Below are positions 1 through 4,674 of a stretch of 6,126 bases of DNA, one piece after another (the stretch's first letter is position 1; each line of letters opens with the position of its first letter). A program made the translations under genes and the position numbers. Under the pieces are notes generated by a model. It had not been told where the DNA came from and searched no databases. It saw only the letters and a program-made list of their open reading frames with translations. Source of the DNA: Arcobacter sp. UBA7394 (GTDB lineage: Bacteria; Campylobacterota; Campylobacteria; Campylobacterales; Arcobacteraceae); NCBI GenBank assembly GCA_002470185.1, contig DKNG01000246.1, positions 1-6,126 on the forward strand, read 5' to 3'.

Positions 1-168
1 GTTACTGCAACTGAACATTTATATTCTTTATCATTTATTAAATACATTTATATCCTTTATATGTTGAAAGTATATCATAAAGTTAATTAAATCCTATTAC
101 TTACCTAAAGTAAAGTAAGCAGAATTTAAGTTCATTAGGAATATAATTTTCAAATCGAAACAAAAAAG

Positions 169-186
169 AACTCTTAAACGACTCTT
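169..186 (+). promoter_or_regulatory. Tandem direct repeat, possible OmpR-type box
   Basis: AACTCTT (169-175), 4 bp AAAC, then GACTCTT (180-186) form a 7-bp direct repeat with an 11-bp period. The core ACTNTT in both halves is the same core found in the repeats at 3886-3903 and 4636-4653. A weak -10-like TTTAGT follows at 192-197, close to the spacing seen in those two sites. Function is inferred from arrangement only, and the site is about 250 bp from the mdaB start. Confidence 0.3.
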
Positions 187-210
187 TCAGATTTAGTTTC
201 TCCTCTGAAA
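185..210. repeat. Stem-loop, 7-bp perfect stem
   Basis: TTTCAGA (185-191) and TCTGAAA (204-210) are perfect complements around a 12-nt loop. On the + strand a T-rich stretch follows after a few bases (TTAGGTTTTCTTTA), so it could be a weak terminator for a gene left of the window. The stem has only two GC pairs and the T-tract is not adjacent, so this is uncertain. Confidence 0.3.
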
Positions 211-247
211 TTAGGTTTTCTTTATAGTTAGATAAACAATAGTTAGT

Positions 248-269
248 AATTCTTTTGTACAAAGTAATT
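248..269. promoter_or_regulatory. Palindrome around TTTGTACAAA, operator candidate
   Basis: TTTGTACAAA at 254-263 is a perfect 10-bp palindrome. After two unpaired positions on each side the symmetry resumes with AATT at 248-251 and 266-269, giving a 22-bp interrupted dyad. Such dyads are typical binding sites for dimeric repressors. No regulator gene is visible to the left, so the assignment is inferred from symmetry. Confidence 0.35.
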
Positions 270-336
270 GAATATACAAATATGAATATATTTATATGAG
301 ATAGGTGTTGATAAGAAATTTAAAAGATGAGAATAA

Positions 337-348
337 GATATTAATATC
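337..348. promoter_or_regulatory. 12-bp palindrome GATATTAATATC
   Basis: GATATTAATATC is a perfect palindrome. It lies 12 bp upstream of a -10-like TATAGT at 361-366, so it would cover the -35 and spacer region of that promoter. AGATG at 325-329 and CATCT at 350-354 extend it into an asymmetric stem. An operator role is possible, but AT-rich palindromes of this size can arise by chance. Confidence 0.3.
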
Positions 349-360
349 ACATCTATTTAA

Positions 361-414
361 TATAGTTCCTCCATCATTACTTAAAAGAATTCACAACTAT
401 TGATTTTTTAGAAT
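361..414 (+). promoter_or_regulatory. Candidate promoter(s) of the mdaB operon
   Basis: Two -10-like boxes are visible: TATAGT at 361-366 and TAGAAT at 409-414. The second is directly preceded by a run of six T (404-409), a pattern common in Campylobacterota sigma-70 promoters, which often lack a -35 box. It would give a leader of roughly 18 nt before the ATG at 439. No good TTGACA-like element is present at the proper distance for either. Confidence 0.35.
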
Positions 415-438
415 TTAAATAAATAGATAAGGCTTAAA

Positions 439-1035
439 ATGAAAAATATTTTAATTATTAATGGTCACCAAAAATATGATGGTTTTGCAGAAGGTAAATT
501 AACTCAACACTTTATTGATAATGCTGAAGAGTTTTTTCAATCAAATGAGATGAATGTAAAACATACACACATTGATTCAGGATATGAAGTATCTGAAGAA
601 ATGAAAAAGTTTGAATGGGCTGATTATATTTTATTTCAATATCCAGTTTATTGGATGAGTGTTCCTTGGATTACAAAAAAATATATAGATGAAATCTTTT
701 CAGCTGGTGTTGGAACTGTAACATATAATAATGATGGAAGAAGTAGAAGTGATTCATCAAAAAAATATGGTTCAGGTGGAATCATGACTGATAAAAAATA
801 TATGTTAAGCCTTACATATAATTGTCCAGAATCTGAATTTGATAATAAAGATGGATTTTTTGATGGATTATCACTTGATGAAGCAAATTATGCTGTACAT
901 AAAGTATTCCAATTTTGTGGGGCAGAAGCTGTAAAGACTTATGCAATACATGATATTTTTAAAAGTGATTTAGATATTATTTCTGAAACAAATAAATTTA
1001 AAAATATCCTAGAATCTAATTTTAAGGATAAATAA
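439..1035 (+). CDS. mdaB: NAD(P)H:quinone oxidoreductase, MdaB type
   Basis: A 198-residue soluble flavodoxin-fold enzyme expected to bind FAD and reduce quinones by two electrons with NADPH, which avoids semiquinone formation. The likeness to E. coli MdaB (about 193 aa, recalled from memory) is strong along the whole length: N-terminal NILIING (3-9), W60-A-D, the segment PVYWMSVPW (69-77) followed by KKYIDEIF, the glycine motif KKYGSGG (108-114), MLSLTYN (122-128), and a C-terminal H154..F157.F159 region. The ATG has AAGG at 429-432, six bases upstream. It is the first gene of an operon; its stop codon overlaps the next start by one base (TAATG). A role in quinone or oxidative stress fits the family; the exact substrate cannot be told. 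Confidence 0.9.
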   Translation: MKNILIINGHQKYDGFAEGKLTQHFIDNAEEFFQSNEMNVKHTHIDSGYEVSEEMKKFEWADYILFQYPVYWMSVPWITKKYIDEIFSAGVGTVTYNNDGRSRSDSSKKYGSGGIMTDKKYMLSLTYNCPESEFDNKDGFFDGLSLDEANYAVHKVFQFCGAEAVKTYAIHDIFKSDLDIISETNKFKNILESNFKDK

Positions 1036-1331
1036 TGAGTGAAGTAGTAGTTGTAGCAAAGTTTAGAGTTAAAGAGAACTTTTTAGATGAAGTATATGCC
1101 GAGGTAGTAGAGTTATATAAAAAAACTCATGCAAATGATGAGGGTTGTATTCAATATGACTTTCATAAAGACCTAAATGATAAGTACTCTTTTACATTTG
1201 TAGAGACTTGGGCAAGTATGGATGCTTTATCTAAGCATGAACAAAAGGAACATTTTCTGACTTGTATTCAAAATATTAATGATAAGTTAGAAAATATCAC
1301 TATTGATAAATTAGAAAAAATTAAAATTTAA
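1035..1331 (+). CDS. YgiN-type quinol monooxygenase (ABM domain)
   Basis: A 98-residue protein made of a single antibiotic biosynthesis monooxygenase (ABM) domain, a dimeric ferredoxin-like alpha-beta barrel. Visible family marks are the first strand VVVVAKFRV (4-12), the EGC.QYD turn (36-42), the strand with FVETW (55-59) and the helix with H68 and H73. E. coli YgiN is 104 aa, oxidises menadiol to menadione, and is encoded next to mdaB; the same gene order here supports the assignment. Translation is probably coupled to mdaB, since the start codon overlaps its stop; AAGGA at 1024-1028 lies inside the end of mdaB. ABM proteins are diverse in substrate, so quinol oxidation is inferred mainly from context. 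Confidence 0.8.
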   Translation: MSEVVVVAKFRVKENFLDEVYAEVVELYKKTHANDEGCIQYDFHKDLNDKYSFTFVETWASMDALSKHEQKEHFLTCIQNINDKLENITIDKLEKIKI

Positions 1332-1340
1332 GGAATAACA

Positions 1341-1970
1341 ATGAATAAAGAATTTATGGAAGCAATGGACTATAGACATGCTTGTAAAGTATTTGATGAT
1401 ACAAAAAAAATATCAAGAGAAGATTTTGATTTTATTTTAGAAGCAGGTAGAAAATCTCCTTCATCTTTTGGAATGGAGCCTTGGAAGTTTTTAGTAGTTA
1501 ACAATGAAGAGTTAAGAAAAGAAATTAGACCTGTATGTTGGGATCAACCACAAATTACTACTTGTAGTGATTTAGTAATTATTTTAGCAGCAATAGAAGA
1601 TGTAAAAGTTGAAAGTGGAGTTCCTATGAGAAAATTCTCTAGAAGAGAAATGCCTCAAGAGAAAAAAGACTTTTATATTGGACTTTATGCAAATCATTTA
1701 AAAGATACACTAAGTTCTGATGAAAATATTTATGCTTGGACTGCAAGACAGACTTATATTGCCGCTGGTAATATGATGACGGCAGCTGCTATTAAAGGTG
1801 TAGATTCTTGTCCTATTGAAGGCTTTGAGAAAGAAAACTTAGAAAAAGTACTAAAATTAGATACTTCAAAATACCAAGTAGCTATGGTTTTACCATTTGG
1901 TTATAGAATTAACGAACAATCTTCTCAATTAAGAGAAGGATTAAACGATGTAGTTGAGTTTATTAACTAA
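1341..1970 (+). CDS. NAD(P)H nitroreductase, NfsB-like
   Basis: A 209-residue FMN-dependent oxidoreductase of the nitroreductase fold, similar in length and layout to E. coli NfsB (217 aa). FMN-binding signs are R12-H13 near the N-terminus, SPSS at 39-42 followed by EPW (46-48), the helix ARQTYIAAGNMM (135-146), the DSCPIEGF motif (155-162), and the late strand with FGYR (186-189) and R198. Such enzymes are homodimers that reduce nitro groups, quinones or flavins; the related RdxA and FrxA of Helicobacter activate metronidazole. The gene starts 9 bp after the previous stop with AAGGA at 1330-1334, so it is the third gene of the operon. No residue is obviously missing. The natural substrate is unknown. 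Confidence 0.85.
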   Translation: MNKEFMEAMDYRHACKVFDDTKKISREDFDFILEAGRKSPSSFGMEPWKFLVVNNEELRKEIRPVCWDQPQITTCSDLVIILAAIEDVKVESGVPMRKFSRREMPQEKKDFYIGLYANHLKDTLSSDENIYAWTARQTYIAAGNMMTAAAIKGVDSCPIEGFEKENLEKVLKLDTSKYQVAMVLPFGYRINEQSSQLREGLNDVVEFIN

Positions 1971-1980
1971 TTTTTTATTC

Positions 1981-2022
1981 GCTATATTTGAGTTACTTCT
2001 CTAAAGTAATCTCAAATATAGC
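1981..2022. terminator. Long hairpin between convergent genes
   Basis: GCTATATTTGAG (1981-1992) pairs perfectly with 2011-2022; after one bulged base (2010), TTACTT (1993-1998) pairs with AAGTAA (2004-2009). The result is an 18-bp stem with a 5-nt loop. The right arm and loop are the last codons of the kinase gene on the - strand. It probably marks the transcript ends of both convergent units, but neither strand has a T-tract directly after the stem (the + strand has TTTT at 2029-2032), so it is not a standard intrinsic terminator. Confidence 0.5.
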
Positions 2023-3039
2023 ACCATCTTTTGTATTACTTACTTGTATTTTTCCATTTGAGTGTTTTTCTATAATAGTTTTTGTAATGTGAAGTCCTAA
2101 TCCTGTACCATTTTTCTTATCTTTTGTAGAAAAGTATGGCTCAAAAATCTTATGAATAATTTTTTCATCGATTCCACCTGCATTATCTTCAATAAAAATA
2201 TATTGTAAGTTTTCATCTTCTTTGAATTTTATACTAACTTTTGGATTTTTAATATTATTTTCTAGTAGGGCATCTTTTGCATTATTTAGTAGGTTTAATA
2301 TTACTTGACTTAATTCATTTTTATATAAATATTGTCTTGATAGTTTTTGATCTTCAATTTCTAATTCTATACCTTTTAATTCAAATGTTTTTTCAATAAT
2401 ATGCTGTGTATTACTAACTATTTCATTTAAAGACACTAGCTCCTTACTTTTTGTAGGAGTAAAAAAGTTTCTAAAATCATCAATAGTTTTTGACATATAT
2501 TGTAAATATTTATTTATTTCATTTGCTTTTTCTATTAGTAATTCAGGACTTAATGATTTCATATTTGTTTTCATAATCAATCTTGTAACAATAGAAGAGA
2601 TTGAACTAAGTGGTTGACGCCATTGGTGAGCAATAACAGATATCATCTCACCCATTTCGGCAAGTTTAGCTGATTCTATTAATAGAGTTTCTTTCTCTTT
2701 AATTTCTGTCATATCTAAAATAGAAACCATTTTATACTCTTGGTTATTTAATGTTATATCTTTTATTTTTATTATTGCTGGAATAATTGTTCCTTCTTTC
2801 GTAAGTAAAGAAACTTCCTGGAATAATACAGTATTAAATTCTATATATTTTTTTGTAAGAGTAGGTATTAATACCCCAACGGCTAAGTTTCCTATTAAAT
2901 CAGCCTTGTCTGTGTATTGAAGGATCTCTAATAAAGACTTATTTACATCTTTTATAAATCCATCTTCAATAATCATAATACCTTCAATTGTATTATCTAA
3001 TATTTGAGTTGTATCCCATGAAATTGATTGATTTTCCAT
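1993..3039 (-). CDS. Soluble PAS-domain sensor histidine kinase
   Basis: A 348-residue kinase. A PAS-like sensor domain occupies about residues 10-112 (DNTIEGIMIIEDGFIKDVN, then GTIIPA and VSILDMTEI). The dimerisation and phospho-acceptor helix follows, with His138 in HQWRQPL (138-144). The ATP-binding domain has the N-box NLLNNAKDA (249-257), the G1 motif DNAGGI (285-290), FEPYFSTK (299-306) and the G2 motif GTGLGL (311-316). All catalytic motifs look intact. There is no transmembrane helix or signal peptide, so it senses a cytoplasmic cue; the ligand is unknown. AGGA (plus-strand 3049-3052) precedes the start by 9 bases. It is divergent from an OmpR-type regulator 72 bp away, the most likely partner, although the two are not co-transcribed. 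Confidence 0.92.
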   Translation of the reverse strand: MENQSISWDTTQILDNTIEGIMIIEDGFIKDVNKSLLEILQYTDKADLIGNLAVGVLIPTLTKKYIEFNTVLFQEVSLLTKEGTIIPAIIKIKDITLNNQEYKMVSILDMTEIKEKETLLIESAKLAEMGEMISVIAHQWRQPLSSISSIVTRLIMKTNMKSLSPELLIEKANEINKYLQYMSKTIDDFRNFFTPTKSKELVSLNEIVSNTQHIIEKTFELKGIELEIEDQKLSRQYLYKNELSQVILNLLNNAKDALLENNIKNPKVSIKFKEDENLQYIFIEDNAGGIDEKIIHKIFEPYFSTKDKKNGTGLGLHITKTIIEKHSNGKIQVSNTKDGAIFEITLEK

Positions 3040-3069
3040 ATATAATATTCCTATGTGTTTATAAAGCTT

Positions 3070-3075
3070 ATTATA
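3070..3075 (-). promoter_or_regulatory. -10 box of the histidine kinase gene
   Basis: Read on the - strand this is a perfect TATAAT, placing the transcription start about 24 bases before the kinase ATG. No convincing -35 is seen (GTTAAA at the expected position). It overlaps the proposed -10 of the divergent regulator gene, and an inverted repeat TATAA-N6-TTATA covers 3060-3075. Confidence 0.5.
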
Positions 3076-3077
3076 GT
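3072..3077 (+). promoter_or_regulatory. -10 box of the OmpR-type regulator gene
   Basis: TATAGT on the + strand would start transcription near 3084 and give a leader of about 28 nt with AAGGA at 3101-3105. The context CTTATTATA is identical to that of the -10 upstream of the receiver gene at 4598 (- strand). TATAAA at 3060-3065 is an alternative. Confidence 0.4.
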
Positions 3078-3111
3078 AAAATTTTCCATTGGTTTAACGT
3101 AAGGAATAATA

Positions 3112-3864
3112 ATGATTGACTATATACTCTTAGAAAAATATTCAAAAGATATAAGTGTACTTTTTGTAGAAGATGATGAAGATATTAGAAAAGAAACAAG
3201 TGAATTATTGGAAGATATTTTCAAAAGAAATATAACTATTGCTGTTGATGGGCAAGATGGTTTTACAAAATACATGAAATACTATGAAGAAAATAACAAA
3301 CATTTTGATTTGGTAATTACAGATATTTGTATGCCAAAAATCGACGGAGTAGAGTTAACAAAACTAATTAAAAAAGAAAACATAGAACAAAAACTAATAG
3401 TTCTATCTGCTCATAATGAATCAGAATATTTAATGGAATTAGTAAATGTAGGTATTTCTCAATTTATACTAAAACCTATTGAGTTTAATAGTTTTATAGA
3501 TATTATTTATAAAATATCAAAAGAGATATATCATATTAATAGTGAAGAAATAGAAGAATTATCATCAACTGTTAACTTAAGCTCAAATCTATATTGGGAT
3601 AAAGATAATAATCAATTAATTCAAGATAGTACTAAAATCAAACTTACTAAAAAAGAGTTTTTATTAATTGAGTTACTTCTTAAAAGCCCTGAAAAGACAT
3701 ATAGTAACGATGAGATTGTTATTTATCTATGGAAAGATGATTTAGATAAATCTCCTGATATTTCTAATTTAAAAAATGTAATATCAAGACTTAGAAAAAA
3801 AGTTCCTTTATTAAATATAGAAAATATTTATAGTTTTGGATATAGAATTAATGTTATAAACTAG
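3112..3864 (+). CDS. OmpR-type response regulator (receiver + winged helix)
   Basis: A 250-residue DNA-binding response regulator. The receiver domain covers about 10-135, with acidic residues E20-D21-D22, phospho-acceptor D71 in VITDICMP, S99 in LSA and K121 before P122, all intact. The winged-helix output domain covers about 157-250: the LTKKEFLLIELLL helix (178-190), the recognition helix around LKNVISRLRKK (220-230), and the wing ending in IYSFGYRI (239-246). Phosphorylation most likely comes from the divergent kinase at 1993-3039. The start is set by AAGGA six bases upstream. The receiver resembles the degenerate one at 4149-4598, including equal spacing from TIA to the phospho-acceptor site, so the two are probably related. 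OmpR-family proteins bind 11-bp-period direct repeats, and such repeats lie just downstream of this gene. Confidence 0.92.
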   Translation: MIDYILLEKYSKDISVLFVEDDEDIRKETSELLEDIFKRNITIAVDGQDGFTKYMKYYEENNKHFDLVITDICMPKIDGVELTKLIKKENIEQKLIVLSAHNESEYLMELVNVGISQFILKPIEFNSFIDIIYKISKEIYHINSEEIEELSSTVNLSSNLYWDKDNNQLIQDSTKIKLTKKEFLLIELLLKSPEKTYSNDEIVIYLWKDDLDKSPDISNLKNVISRLRKKVPLLNIENIYSFGYRINVIN

Positions 3865-3881
3865 TATTATTCACAATTATA

Positions 3882-3915
3882 TTGATACTATTTCAGTACT
3901 TTTTCCTAGTATAGT
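3882..3915 (+). promoter_or_regulatory. Promoter with tandem repeat before the lipoprotein gene
   Basis: TACTATT (3886-3892), 4 bp TCAG, TACTTTT (3897-3903), then a -10 TATAGT (3910-3915). An almost matching block lies on the - strand before the receiver gene at 4598, with the same spacing throughout. There is no TTGACA at the proper distance; the repeat occupies the -35 region, as expected for an activator-dependent promoter. A competing reading is a weak terminator of the preceding gene (4-bp stem TACT/AGTA followed by CTTTTT). Confidence 0.45.
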
Positions 3916-3943
3916 AATATATTGGTGAAAAGGAGATACTATT

Positions 3944-4126
3944 ATGAAATCTTTAACATTTTTTTTATTTGTAGTTTTTGCTTTTAGTGGATGTACACAA
4001 GATGTTAAAAGCCTAGGTAAACAAGAGTGTAGAAATCTAGGTTATAAATATATCATGAAAAAAAGACTAAACTACAGAACTGGGAAATACGAGTTAAGTT
4101 CAATCTGTCTAAGTACTGCTAAATAA
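3944..4126 (+). CDS. Small predicted lipoprotein
   Basis: A 60-residue protein with a short signal peptide: Lys2, a hydrophobic stretch LTFFLFVVFAF (4-14) and a lipobox-like FSGC with Cys17 as the lipidation site. Phe at the -3 position is less common than Leu but tolerated. The mature part is about 44 residues, basic, with two further cysteines (C28 and C55) that could form a disulfide in the periplasm. AAGGAG at 3930-3935 is a strong ribosome binding site, 8 bases upstream. I do not recognise the family and no function can be given. It sits 79 bp after the OmpR-type regulator and has its own promoter-like block, so it may be a target of that regulator. Confidence 0.75.
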   Translation: MKSLTFFLFVVFAFSGCTQDVKSLGKQECRNLGYKYIMKKRLNYRTGKYELSSICLSTAK

Positions 4127-4148
4127 CTTTCTTATTTGACAAGTCCAC

Positions 4149-4598
4149 TTATGCTAAAGACTCATCGCTCTTTAGCTTTTGTGTATATTGTTTGTATAAC
4201 TTTCTACAACTTTTATTAATTGATTTTGCTACTGAAGCTACGTTTAGTGGTTTAATTATATAACTTAGGATATTCAATTTTATTGCCTTTAAAACTGTAG
4301 TATGATTATTGTCAGTTGTTAGGAATATAAATGGTACATCATCCACTGTACGAATTTTCTCAAGCATTTCAATCCCATTAATTTTAGGAATATTTATTTC
4401 ACTAATAATAAGATCAAAACATTTTTCTTCATCGTTTTTATATTTTAAAAACTTCATATAACCATCAAGGCCATTTTCGGCTATGGTTACGTTATTAAAG
4501 TTTTCTTCTAGTACTTTGAGTGATATACTTCTTGAATAAGAATTTGATTTTACAAAAAGTACTTTTAGATTTTTTCTATAATGATCATAACTTCTCAT
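4149..4598 (-). CDS. Receiver-only protein with lost phosphorylation site
   Basis: A 149-residue protein consisting of one receiver-like domain (about 10-125) and a basic helical tail. The fold pattern is clear: VLFV (13-16), SEINIPKINGIEML (66-79), FLTT (92-95) and K116-P117. However, the acidic pair after the first strand is replaced by K17-S18, and the phospho-acceptor Asp is replaced by E67; the DNA shows GAA plainly. Thr94/95 and Lys116 are kept. It therefore probably cannot bind Mg2+ and be phosphorylated in the normal way and is likely a pseudo-receiver acting by protein contact. AAGGA (plus-strand 4606-4610) is 7 bases before the ATG. It is downstream of, and in the same direction as, the gene at 4675-5997, with a 76-bp gap. 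Its receiver resembles that of the gene at 3112. Confidence 0.88.
   Translation of the reverse strand: MRSYDHYRKNLKVLFVKSNSYSRSISLKVLEENFNNVTIAENGLDGYMKFLKYKNDEEKCFDLIISEINIPKINGIEMLEKIRTVDDVPFIFLTTDNNHTTVLKAIKLNILSYIIKPLNVASVAKSINKSCRKLYKQYTQKLKSDESLA
4153..4180 (+). terminator. Intrinsic terminator of the lipoprotein gene
   Basis: GCTAAAGA (4153-4160) and TCTTTAGC (4169-4176) form a perfect 8-bp stem with an 8-nt loop, followed directly by TTTT (4177-4180). It has the proper polarity for the + strand lipoprotein transcript, which ends 26 bp upstream. The whole hairpin lies within the last codons of the convergent receiver gene (SDESLA region). On the - strand no T-tract follows. Confidence 0.65.
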
Positions 4599-4606
4599 TG
4601 CTCTTT

Positions 4607-4620
4607 CCTTATTACTAAGG
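4607..4620 (-). promoter_or_regulatory. Hairpin covering the ribosome binding site of the pseudo-receiver gene
   Basis: On the - strand the sequence is CCTTA-GTAA-TAAGG, a perfect 5-bp stem with a GNRA-type tetraloop. The TAAGG arm is the core of the Shine-Dalgarno sequence. If the transcript comes from upstream, the hairpin could mask the ribosome binding site; if it starts at the proposed promoter, the start point would fall inside the palindrome, which could then be a DNA operator instead. Confidence 0.35.
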
Positions 4621-4623
4621 TAA

Positions 4624-4657
4624 ATTATAATAAGAAAAAGTATGATAATAGTATCAA
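4624..4657 (-). promoter_or_regulatory. Promoter with tandem repeat before the pseudo-receiver gene
   Basis: Read on the - strand: TACTATT (4653-4647), 4 bp ATCA, TACTTTT (4642-4636), then a perfect -10 TATAAT (4629-4624). Of the first 34 positions, 27 are identical to the block at 3882-3915 without gaps. As with that block, it begins 17 bases after the stop codon of the preceding gene. TGATA-CTAT-TATCA followed by TACTTTTT could alternatively act as a weak terminator for the gene at 4675-5997. Confidence 0.45.
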
Positions 4658-4674
4658 AAAGTATTATTTTATAA

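Larger units (their letters stand above)
1..438. other. Non-coding region upstream of the redox operon
   Basis: No open reading frame of useful length is visible on either strand; stops are frequent in all frames. The stretch is AT-rich and contains several separate elements listed individually: a tandem direct repeat at 169-186, a hairpin at 185-210, a palindrome at 254-263, a 12-bp palindrome at 337-348, and two possible -10 boxes near 361 and 409. A further imperfect stem lies at 97-118 (TTACTTAC, loop CTAAA, GTAAAGTAA, one bulge). The length and density of symmetric sequences suggest a regulatory region for mdaB and possibly for a gene beyond the left edge, which cannot be seen. Confidence 0.7.

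Noticed and set aside
97..118. Imperfect hairpin TTACTTAC / GTAAAGTAA
   Set aside because: It has a bulge, low GC and no T-tract, and is of a size expected by chance in such AT-rich DNA.
185..210. Strong intrinsic terminator of a gene left of the window
   Set aside because: The stem has just two GC pairs and a 12-nt loop, and the T-rich stretch is interrupted and not adjacent, so it was kept only as a stem-loop.
1993..3864. Orthology of the kinase-regulator pair to QseC-QseB
   Set aside because: The kinase has a PAS domain and no membrane segments, and the genes are divergent; only the regulator class and the neighbouring mdaB-ygiN pair are shared.
3882..3915. TTGATA as a standard -35 box paired with TATAGT
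   Set aside because: The spacing is 22 bp, too long for a normal sigma-70 promoter. The same spacing in the copy at 4657-4624 suggests that the conserved element is a regulator site rather than a -35.
3944..4126. Possible DUF333-like small lipoprotein
   Set aside because: Only a loose Cys...Gly...Cys pattern is shared, and the expected Pro-Asp-Gly ending is absent, so no family was assigned.
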